Below are positions 20,647 to 26,656 of a stretch of DNA of 26,656 nt, in pieces. Made by a program: the position numbers and the translations under genes. The stretch covers positions 1-26,656 of the forward strand of contig CAZCGA010000094.1 of the NCBI GenBank assembly GCA_964498075.1. Reading direction: 5' to 3'. The notes under the pieces are model-generated. The model had not been told where the DNA came from. It was given only the letters and a program-made list of their open reading frames with translations, and made no database searches. Each line of letters starts with the position of its first letter. Within the stretch, counting starts at the first letter, position 1. The DNA is from CAZCGA01 sp964498075. GTDB taxonomy: Bacteria; Desulfobacterota; Binatia; HRBIN30.

Positions 20647-20673
20647 CCAGACCGCGCCGCCCCCGCAAGCGCT

Positions 20674-21072
20674 TCAGGCAGGGGTGCCGACGTGCGGCCG
20701 GTGGGCTTCCATGCGGCGCTCGATCTCGTGCAGGCGCCGCTGCAGCCGCTCCACGTCCGCGCGCGAAGCGACATCCAGTCGACGGGTCACGGGCTCGATG
20801 GCCTTTTCCACCCGCTTCTGTACCTCCCCGCCGAACCGCTCGGCGCGCTTGCGGGCGTCCGTGACCATTTTGTCACCCCGCTTGCGCCACTCTTCTCCCG
20901 TGCGTTCGACGCTCGCCGTGAGGCGCTTCACGGCCTTCCGTGGGGCCGGCGGCAGCAGCTCCACCGCGCCCTCCAAACCCTTCCGCACCCGCTTCTGCAT
21001 CGTGCGCTGCAGCTCGGCAACCCGCTTCGGCAACGCCTTCCTCCAACTCTCCGGCTTCTTCGGCTTGGTCAT
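20674..21072 (-). CDS. Phasin-like, helical granule-associated protein
   Basis: The 132-residue protein is almost entirely charged helix: KRVAELQRTMQKRVRKGLEGAVELLPPAPRKAVKRLTASVERTGEEWRKRGDKMV. The C-terminus VASRADVERLQRRLHEIERRME is the short leucine-zipper-like end seen in phasins and polyhydroxyalkanoate granule proteins. Phasins coat PHA granules. No PHA synthase lies in the window, so the substrate link is family inference. A near-perfect AGGAGGT ribosome site lies upstream of ATG 21072. Confidence 0.7.
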   Translation of the reverse strand: MTKPKKPESWRKALPKRVAELQRTMQKRVRKGLEGAVELLPPAPRKAVKRLTASVERTGEEWRKRGDKMVTDARKRAERFGGEVQKRVEKAIEPVTRRLDVASRADVERLQRRLHEIERRMEAHRPHVGTPA

Positions 21073-21078
21073 GTTCGT

Positions 21079-21120
21079 TACCTCCTGGAGGCACCATAAC
21101 GCATCGCGTCAGAATGTCAA
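21079..21120 (-). promoter_or_regulatory. Promoter, ribosome site and direct repeat upstream of the phasin-like gene
   Basis: On the minus strand TTGACA (21120-21115) and TATGGT (21098-21093) are 16 bases apart, followed by AGGAGGT (21086-21080). On the plus strand ACGCATCGCGTCA and ATGCACTGCGTCA (10 of 13 matching), 21 bases apart, bracket the -35 box and might bind a regulator. The leader would be about 15 bases. Confidence 0.55.
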
Positions 21121-21172
21121 TGCACTGCGTCATCAGCAAGAAAGATGACCGGCGTCAGCAATCGGGTTCGGC

Positions 21173-21793
21173 TCAGCGGCCCGCGCTGCCGAGGGACACG
21201 GCGGCTTGCGTGAATGCAGCGCGCAACTCGTCGTAGGTCTGGGTCACACGAAACTGGGGAAAGTCGCGCGCGACCTTGTCCGGGGGCCGGAACAGGATCC
21301 CGACGTCGGCTTCAGCCAACATGCTGGTGTCGTTGTAGGAGTCGCCCGCCGCAACGACGTCGAAGTTCAACAGCTTCAGGGCCATAACCGCTTTGCGCTT
21401 GCCGTCGCGGATGCGCAGCCGGTAGTCCGCGACGCGGTCCTGTCCGTCGATGACCAGCGTGTTGCAGAACAGGCAGGGGGAGTCGAGCTGCGCCAGCAGC
21501 GGCGCCGCGAACTGATCGAAGGTGTCGGACAGGATGATCACGTGAAAACGCTGCCGCAGCCAGGTGAGAAAATCATACGCCCCCTCGAGCGGGCGCATCT
21601 GGGCGATGACCTTCTGGATGTTGGCGAGCGTGAGGCTGTGCTCTTCAAGAATGCGCAGGCGGTTCCGCATGAGCTTGTCGTAATCGGGCTCGTCGCGTGT
21701 CGTCCGCAGCAACGCATCGATCCCGGTGGCCTTGGCGACGTTGATCCAGATCTCCGGCACGAGTACGCCTTCGAGGTCGAGGCAAGCAATCAT
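21173..21793 (-). CDS. thrH: ThrH: phosphoserine phosphatase / homoserine phosphotransferase
   Basis: Starting at MIACLDLEGVLVPEIWINVAKATGI, the 206-residue protein matches ThrH throughout: nucleophile D6 in DLEG, LSDTFDQFAAPLLAQL for motif II, KRKAVMALK for the motif III lysine, and AAGDSYNDTSMLAEAD for motif IV. ThrH is a HAD-family enzyme that removes phosphate from phosphoserine and can transfer it to homoserine. The length is typical. Start 21793 is chosen because MIACLDLEG is the family N-terminus; the frame extends to 21835 without support. It is divergent from the glutathione transferase gene. Confidence 0.92.
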   Translation of the reverse strand: MIACLDLEGVLVPEIWINVAKATGIDALLRTTRDEPDYDKLMRNRLRILEEHSLTLANIQKVIAQMRPLEGAYDFLTWLRQRFHVIILSDTFDQFAAPLLAQLDSPCLFCNTLVIDGQDRVADYRLRIRDGKRKAVMALKLLNFDVVAAGDSYNDTSMLAEADVGILFRPPDKVARDFPQFRVTQTYDELRAAFTQAAVSLGSAGR

Positions 21794-21913
21794 GCGCGCC
21801 TGGGTAGCCGTTCCGCCGCTGCGGTTCAAGCGCACCGCCGCCCCCCTCTGGACTCAACTCGTGAAGCAGGCCAGGATGCGGCCGGTTCCCAATTCCACTG
21901 AGAGGAGGTCACG

Positions 21914-22519
21914 ATGAAGCTCTACCATTCTTCGCAATCGCGCTCGGTGCGGCCGCGCTGGCTCTTGGAAGAGATCGGCGCACCCTACGAGCTGGTGAAG
22001 ACCGAACTGTCGAAAGGCGACCACAAGACACCGGCGTACCTGAAGATCCACCCGCATGGCGCCGTGCCGGCGCTGGTAGACGGCGACCTGACGGTGTTCG
22101 AGTCGGCGGCGATCTGTGCCTACCTCGCCGACAAGTTTCCGGAGAAGCACCTGGCGCCGCCGGTCGGGACGCCGGCACGCGGGCGGTACTACCAGTGGAT
22201 GTTCTACGCTATGGCGACCCTCGAGCCGCCGGTCCTGCAGGTCTTCATGCACACGGTGATGCTGCCGGAAGCGCAGCGCTCCGCCGCCGTGGCGGAAGAG
22301 GGCCGCACGAAGTTCGCTGAGGTCGCGCGGGTACTCGAGCAGGCACTCGACGGCAAGAGTTTCCTCTTGGGAGAGCAGCTCACAGCCGCCGACGTGATGA
22401 TCGGATCGATGCTCGCGTGGGCGAAGTTCATGGGGCTGCTGAACGGCCACCCGACGCTGGAGGACTACGCGACGCGGCTCAGCGCCCGGCCCGCTTACCA
22501 GCGCGCCCAGGCGGACTGA
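21914..22519 (+). CDS. Glutathione S-transferase family protein
   Basis: The 201-residue protein has a thioredoxin-like N-domain (KLYHSSQSRSVRPRWLLEEIGAPYELV, then HGAVPALVDGDLTVFESAAICAYLADKF, with the cis-Pro in VPAL and the glutathione-binding ES) and a helical C-domain (FLLGEQLTAADVMIGSMLAWA). It probably conjugates or removes groups with glutathione. GAGGAGG (21902-21908) precedes ATG 21914. It converges on the SDR gene six bases downstream. Confidence 0.93.
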   Translation: MKLYHSSQSRSVRPRWLLEEIGAPYELVKTELSKGDHKTPAYLKIHPHGAVPALVDGDLTVFESAAICAYLADKFPEKHLAPPVGTPARGRYYQWMFYAMATLEPPVLQVFMHTVMLPEAQRSAAVAEEGRTKFAEVARVLEQALDGKSFLLGEQLTAADVMIGSMLAWAKFMGLLNGHPTLEDYATRLSARPAYQRAQAD

Positions 22520-22525
22520 AGCTCC

Positions 22526-23329
22526 TCAGGACGGCCGCCTTCGCCCGGCGACCTCGGCGATCTCCCTGCGGCTGCCGAGTGTGTTCACATTCAGGCGCAG
22601 ACCGCCGTCGATGTGGATCGTCGCGCCGTTGATGAAGGCGGCACGATCGGAGGCGAGGAACGCGACGAGCTGCCCGACCTCACGCATCCCCCCCAGGCGT
22701 CGCGCCGGCGTCATGGCGATCGCGCTGTCGCGGATCTCCCGCGGCATCCGCTGCACCAGCTCCGTCTCGGTGAGCCCCGGGAGGATGGCGTTGCAGGTGA
22801 TCCCCTCGCGCGCGTACTCCAGCGTCATGCTCTGGGTCAGTCCCAGCAGCCCCGCCTTGCTGGCCGCGTAGCCGGCTTGATTGTGGAGTCCCCCGGTCGC
22901 GGCCACGGACGAGATGTTGATGATCCGGCCCCAGCGCTTCTCCAGCATCGGGCCGATGACCTCTTTGATCATGTTGAAGGCACCGCTGAGGTTGACCGCG
23001 ATCTCGCGGTTCCAGGCCTCGTGGCTCATGCGCGTGAGCGGCGCGATGTTGGTGACGATCGCCGCGTCGTTCACGAGAACGTCGATGTCTCCGAGCTTCT
23101 GGCGAATGGCGGCGACGCCCACATGCGCCTGAGCCGGATCGGCGATGTCGAAGACGGCGGCCGCCGAACGTCGGCCCAGCTGCGTGATCGCCCTGGCGGT
23201 CTCTTCAACCTCCGCGGCGACGTCGGCTACTCCGACGTCAGCTCCCTCCTCCGCCAACACCAGCGCGGTCGTCCTGCCGATACCTCGGGCGGCGCCGGTG
23301 ATGAGGACGACTTTCCCTTCGAGCAACAC
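22526..23329 (-). CDS. Short-chain dehydrogenase/reductase (SDR)
   Basis: Starting at GTG 23329, one base after the dehydrogenase stop, the 267-residue protein has TGAARGIG (11-18) for NAD(P) binding, NDAA (87-90), N113, S140-S141 (INISSVAATGG), Y154 and K158 (YAASK), and a C-terminal INGATIHIDGGLRLN. All catalytic residues are present. It is a classical SDR that oxidises or reduces a hydroxyl or keto group. The start at 23371 would overlap the preceding gene and add residues unlike the family. It is the last gene of a minus-strand operon. Confidence 0.92.
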   Translation of the reverse strand: MLLEGKVVLITGAARGIGRTTALVLAEEGADVGVADVAAEVEETARAITQLGRRSAAAVFDIADPAQAHVGVAAIRQKLGDIDVLVNDAAIVTNIAPLTRMSHEAWNREIAVNLSGAFNMIKEVIGPMLEKRWGRIINISSVAATGGLHNQAGYAASKAGLLGLTQSMTLEYAREGITCNAILPGLTETELVQRMPREIRDSAIAMTPARRLGGMREVGQLVAFLASDRAAFINGATIHIDGGLRLNVNTLGSRREIAEVAGRRRPS

Positions 23330-23330
23330 C

Positions 23331-24362
23331 TCACGCTCTCCAGGGCTCGACGAGAATCTTCGCGTGGGCATCCGGCTTGGTCAGAGTTTCGAAGGCTGCC
23401 GGGACACCCTCCACACCCACCCGACCGGTGACCAGCGGCGCGACGTCGATGCGGCCGTCGGCGATCGCCTGGAGCGTGCTGGCGAACTCATCGGGCGTGT
23501 AGCCGAGGACGAACTGGACCGACAGCTCCTTGTTGATGCCGAACATCGGCTTGATGACGTCGTCCTCCATGCAGACGCCGGCCACCACGATGCGCGCCCC
23601 CAGCGGCGCGTCGCGCATGATCTGCCGCAGCAGCCCGGGCACGCCGACGCACTCGAAGACCACCGCCGACCGCATGCTCGCCACCTCACCCAATGCCGCG
23701 AAGGCCGACCGCATCGCGGGATCCACGACGACGTGCGCCCCCATGCGCTCCGCCAGCGCCCGCCGGGTCGGCGAGAAATCCGCGGCCACGATGGGCTCGA
23801 CGCCGCGCAGCTTGAGCGCTGCAATGACGGCGAGACCCACCGGCCCACAGCCGATCACCAGCGGCGCGTCCTGTGGCTCGAGTCGCGCTTTGGCGACGGC
23901 GTGCACGCCCACGGCCATCGGTTCGGTGAGCGCTGCGTGCTCTGTGGCCAAGCCGTTCGGAACCGGCAGCACCAGCCCAGCCGAGAGGACCATCAGCTCA
24001 CCGTACCCACCCGAGACCTCGTTGGAGTAGCCGATGGTCTGGACTGCACCGTTGCGGAACAGTAACGGCATCGATACGACGCGCTCACCTGCACGAACCG
24101 CGGTGTTGGTGTGCGGCCCGCGGTCGACGATCTCGGCACAAAACTCGTGGCCCATCACGAGGTCGCGCGCCAGATCCAGTGCAAACGGGCCACCGGTCTC
24201 GCGCGCCACCTCGACCATCTTGTCGGCATGCTTGAGGGCGTGCAGATCAGAGCCGCAGATCCCGCAGGCCAGCGTCTTGACCAGCACCTCCCCTTCGCCC
24301 GGTTGCGGATCGGGAACGCTGTCGACGACGAGCTGAGAGTTTCGCATCACGGCAGCGCGCAT
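23331..24362 (-). CDS. Zinc-dependent alcohol dehydrogenase (MDR family)
   Basis: The 343-residue protein has the catalytic zinc site C36 (GICGSDLH) and H72-E73 (GHEF), and the Rossmann motif VIGCGPVGLAVIAALKLRG. The four-Cys structural zinc loop of classical alcohol dehydrogenases is missing; instead PLLFRNGAVQTIGYSNEVSGGYGELM follows. A GAGGGGG ribosome site precedes ATG 24362. It lies between the SnoaL-like and SDR genes on one strand, so the three may act on one substrate. Confidence 0.92.
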   Translation of the reverse strand: MRAAVMRNSQLVVDSVPDPQPGEGEVLVKTLACGICGSDLHALKHADKMVEVARETGGPFALDLARDLVMGHEFCAEIVDRGPHTNTAVRAGERVVSMPLLFRNGAVQTIGYSNEVSGGYGELMVLSAGLVLPVPNGLATEHAALTEPMAVGVHAVAKARLEPQDAPLVIGCGPVGLAVIAALKLRGVEPIVAADFSPTRRALAERMGAHVVVDPAMRSAFAALGEVASMRSAVVFECVGVPGLLRQIMRDAPLGARIVVAGVCMEDDVIKPMFGINKELSVQFVLGYTPDEFASTLQAIADGRIDVAPLVTGRVGVEGVPAAFETLTKPDAHAKILVEPWRA

Positions 24363-24390
24363 GGTGGCAACCCCCTCTACTGTTTGAGAA

Positions 24391-24816
24391 CTAGCGCGTC
24401 GCGGCGCCGGCTTTGAACTGTTCCTTCACACGGAGGCTCGCGCGGACGTCGTAGACGTCCTCTTCGTAGCCCCACAGCCCGTTGCGGTACTGCAGAATAC
24501 TAACCGACGGAAACGCCAGCGGTGCTCCCTTCGGATCGGGATTCGGCAGCACGTTGTCGAGGTAGAACACCACTCGGTCGCCATCGATCACGTGCCACTT
24601 CGGCGGAGGGAAATACATGTCGGGCACCGTCGCCATGGTGCTCACGATCCACCGGCGGATTGCTTCGCGCCCGTGGAAGGTGCCGTACTGCACCTCGACG
24701 TAGAGCGCATCCTCGGTGAACAGATCGGCCCAGGCGTTCCAGTCGTGCTCCTCGGCGCCCAGCTTCAGATACTTCCGGAACGCAGCTTCCACTTCCGCTC
24801 GACTTGGGTTGGCCAC
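24391..24816 (-). CDS. SnoaL-like / NTF2-fold protein
   Basis: The GTG at 24816 has AAAGGAG six bases upstream; the frame continues to 24936 without a better start. The 141-residue protein reads RAEVEAAFRKYLKLGAEEHDWNAWADLFTEDALYVEVQYGTFHGREAIRRWI, the cone-shaped NTF2 fold of SnoaL-like enzymes (isomerases, dehydratases, hydrolases), with DWNAWADLFTEDA as its hallmark. The chemistry is not evident. It heads the operon with the dehydrogenase and SDR, which suggests catabolism of a hydroxylated or cyclic compound. Confidence 0.88.
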   Translation of the reverse strand: MANPSRAEVEAAFRKYLKLGAEEHDWNAWADLFTEDALYVEVQYGTFHGREAIRRWIVSTMATVPDMYFPPPKWHVIDGDRVVFYLDNVLPNPDPKGAPLAFPSVSILQYRNGLWGYEEDVYDVRASLRVKEQFKAGAATR

Positions 24817-24902
24817 CGCAGGCTCCTTTCCGTCAGGATACCCTGCGCGTTCGTACCACAGCCGCTTTCTGGCGTCGACCGCTACGCCATGGAGTGCGGG
24901 TT

Positions 24903-24932
24903 TTGACCTGATCATGGCGTCGGGCGCATAGT
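24903..24932 (+). promoter_or_regulatory. Candidate promoter of the two-component operon
   Basis: TTGACC (24903-24908) and CATAGT (24927-24932) are 18 bases apart; GGAGG (24942-24946) is the ribosome site for GTG 24951. Confidence 0.45.
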
Positions 24933-24950
24933 CCACCGCGTGGAGGCACC

Positions 24951-26297
24951 GTGACCGTACGCAGGAGTCTTGGGCTTGGCCTCGGCCTGGCGCTGGTGAT
25001 TCTCGCCATGGCCGGCTGGATGTTGGACACGAGCACGACGTTGTCGGTCGGCGCGCTCCTTGGCGGCACGCTCCTGCTGCTCGCTGTCTATTTCCTGAAC
25101 CGTGAAATCCGCGAGCGTGAGCGCGCCGAGGCGCAACTCAAGGCCAGTGTGCAGCACGCGGAAACCTTGCGGGAGTCCGAAACCCGCTACCGTGCCGCCT
25201 CTGAGCTGACCTCCGACTACACCTATGCGTTCCGCATCGAGCCGGATGGACAGGTGGTCGTCGAATGGACGGCGGGTGCCTTCACGCCGATCACCGGATT
25301 CACGTTGCGGGAGGTGGAGGCGCGCGGCGGTGGGATCAGCCTCGTGCATCCCGACGATCTGCCGATCGCACTGCGCCGCGTGCAGACCCTCGTCTCCGGC
25401 CAACCCGACGCCAGCGAATTCCGCATCGTCACCAAGGGCGGGGAGATTCGCTGGGTACGTGAGAACGCGCGACCCGTGTGGGACGCGGCGCAACTGCGGA
25501 TGCGCATCTACGGGGCGGCGCAGGACATCACCGCGCGCAAGCAGGCGGAGGAAGAGGCACGCCGGCATCAGGCCGATCTGGCGCACGTGCTGCGTGTGAG
25601 CACGATCGGCGAGATGGCGGCGGGGCTCGCCCACGAGATCAACCAGCCGCTCTCAGCGATCGTCAGTTACGCGAAGGGATGTGCGCGCCGGATGCGGGCC
25701 GGGTTGGGTCAGCCCGACGAACTGCTGCAGGCGATGGAAGAGATCGCCACGCAGGCCGGCCGCGCCGACCAGATCGTCCGCCGCCTGCGCGACTTTGTGC
25801 GCAAGCGCGCACCGCGACGTGAGCGCGTGGAGCTGAACGAGCTGGTGCGTGGAGCAGCGCGCCTGATCGCCGGCGAAGTCGCGGAGCGCAGGATCACGCT
25901 GCGACTCGAACTGGCTGCCGGGATGCCACCGGTGGAGGTCGACAGCATCCAGATTGAACAAGTCATCTTGAATCTGGTACGCAACGGATTCGAAGCGATG
26001 CACAATCCGCACCCCGAGCAGTCCGTTCTCTCGATTCGTACGGCGATCGTCGATCGCGATGCCGTCGAAGTGGCGGTGTGCGACGCCGGCGAAGGCCTCT
26101 CGGTGGAACACGCAGACCGTCTATTCGATCCGTTCTTTACGACGAAGCCCCAAGGACTCGGAATGGGCCTGTCGATCAGTCGCTCCATCGTCGAAGCGCA
26201 TGGTGGACGCTTGTGGGCCACCCGCAACCCAGAGCGCGGCACCACGTTCCGCTTCACCGTGCCCGTACCCGATGGAGTGCGCAATGCTGCCCGCTGA
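24951..26297 (+). CDS. PAS-domain sensor histidine kinase (FixL/DctB-like)
   Basis: The 448-residue protein has two transmembrane helices (about 6-24 and 32-50) with almost no periplasmic loop, a short coiled coil, and one PAS domain (79-198: YRAASELTSDYTYAFRIEPDGQ...ITGFTLREVEARGG...VHPDDL...YGAAQDITARKQAEEE). The H-box is GEMAAGLAHEINQPLSAIVSYAKGC with H228. NLVRNGFEAM, VCDAGEGLS and GLGMGLSISRSIVEAHGG complete the ATPase domain. The H-box with INQPL is typical of the FixL/DctB/TodS group. No heme ligand is apparent, so oxygen sensing should not be assumed. It overlaps the regulator gene by 14 bases. Confidence 0.93.
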   Translation: MTVRRSLGLGLGLALVILAMAGWMLDTSTTLSVGALLGGTLLLLAVYFLNREIRERERAEAQLKASVQHAETLRESETRYRAASELTSDYTYAFRIEPDGQVVVEWTAGAFTPITGFTLREVEARGGGISLVHPDDLPIALRRVQTLVSGQPDASEFRIVTKGGEIRWVRENARPVWDAAQLRMRIYGAAQDITARKQAEEEARRHQADLAHVLRVSTIGEMAAGLAHEINQPLSAIVSYAKGCARRMRAGLGQPDELLQAMEEIATQAGRADQIVRRLRDFVRKRAPRRERVELNELVRGAARLIAGEVAERRITLRLELAAGMPPVEVDSIQIEQVILNLVRNGFEAMHNPHPEQSVLSIRTAIVDRDAVEVAVCDAGEGLSVEHADRLFDPFFTTKPQGLGMGLSISRSIVEAHGGRLWATRNPERGTTFRFTVPVPDGVRNAAR

Positions 26298-26656
26298 GCC
26301 CACCGTCTTCGTCGTCGATGATGACCCGGCGATGCGCGACTCCTTGCGCTGGCTCCTCCAATCGGCGGGGCTGGCGGTGGACACTTACGCGACCGCGGAA
26401 GAGTTCCTGAGCACGTACGACCCCGGGAAGCCGGGCTGTCTGGTGCTCGACGTGCGCATGCCCGGTATGAGTGGGCTGAATCTCCAGGACGAGCTTGGGG
26501 CACGGAACATCGGGCTGCCCGTGATCATCATCACCGGCTACGCCGCCGTCCCGACAGCGGTGCGCGCAATGAGGTCCGGTGCCATCGACTTCATTGAAAA
26601 ACCGCCTCTTCTCCAAAGCGTGTGGGTAGATTTTCACCATGATGCATCGGTTGATC
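26284..26656 (+). CDS. FixJ-like response regulator, cut by the window edge
   Basis: From ATG 26284 the receiver domain reads PTVFVVDDDPAMRDSLRWLLQSAGL, D56 in LVLDVRMPGMSG, IIITGYAAVPTAVRAMRSGAIDFIEKP. It is the cognate partner of the kinase it overlaps. FixJ-type proteins continue with a LuxR-type DNA-binding domain, which would lie beyond the window. The residues after FIEKP (PLLQSVWVDFHHDASVD) do not match the usual KPFxxxxLLxxV helix, so the last about 50 bases may carry a frameshift or an unusual ending. The frame is still open at 26656. Confidence 0.85.
   Translation, partial: MLPAEPTVFVVDDDPAMRDSLRWLLQSAGLAVDTYATAEEFLSTYDPGKPGCLVLDVRMPGMSGLNLQDELGARNIGLPVIIITGYAAVPTAVRAMRSGAIDFIEKPPLLQSVWVDFHHDASVD

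Noticed and set aside
1..26656. tRNA, rRNA, CRISPR arrays, integrase or transposase genes
   Set aside because: I looked on both strands and found no sequence that I could support as any of these.

Overview
This is a GC-rich bacterial chromosome segment. A Thr/Pro stalk protein with a Cys-paired dockerin-like tail, an NtrY-type kinase, lpxC, phasin, ThrH, glutathione transferase and hydantoinase genes point to a Gram-negative, lipid-A-making soil or groundwater lineage. The dockerin style and the repeat families remind me of Candidatus Binatia (Binatota/Desulfobacterota_B). That placement is inference; there is no rRNA or marker gene to confirm it.

Positions 1-9300 form an accessory island crowded with toxin-antitoxin-like modules and repeats. 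In order it holds: a 125-bp inverted-repeat (MITE-like) element; a Phd/VapC pair; a 181-bp repeat; a stub of an AAA ATPase abutting a Thr/Pro stalk-dockerin gene; a MazE/MazF-like pair; a HEPN protein with an unrecognised partner; an AF2212-like antitoxin, PIN toxin and HVO_A0114-type regulator; a second HVO_A0114-type gene; a duplicated copy of the HEPN partner; and an unknown gene coupled to a broken HNH nuclease. Full or partial copies of the dockerin 3' end (3431, 4322, 5171, 6893, 7693) alternate with these small modules, as if that sequence had been the seam along which they were joined. The same two repeat families appear on both sides of the island: 125-bp copies at 98 and 8915 in direct orientation, and 181-bp copies at 1124 and 8533 in inverted orientation.

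Positions 9300-17100 look like core chromosome devoted to the envelope. An NtrY-type sensor kinase (9823) is followed 11 bases later by a single reading frame joining a response-regulator receiver domain to a complete LpxC deacetylase (12081-13379). The AAA+ and DNA-binding domains of NtrX are absent and the lipid A enzyme stands in their place. Next come a small membrane protein, a D,D-carboxypeptidase with a SPOR domain, a flippase-like membrane protein, YggT, YggU and an FmdB zinc-ribbon protein ending at a clear intrinsic terminator.

Positions 17100-26656 are metabolic and sensory: overlapping hydantoinase A and B genes, a phasin-like protein behind a good sigma-70 promoter, ThrH, glutathione transferase, a minus-strand operon (SnoaL-like, Zn-dependent dehydrogenase, SDR), and a PAS histidine kinase overlapping a FixJ-like response regulator that runs off the window.

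The most notable observations are the receiver-LpxC fusion beside its likely kinase, the alternating module/dockerin-remnant array, and the 125-bp element that has entered the loops of two different hairpins with about 10-bp target duplications. Several genes also have -10 boxes so close to the start codon that leaderless transcripts are likely.
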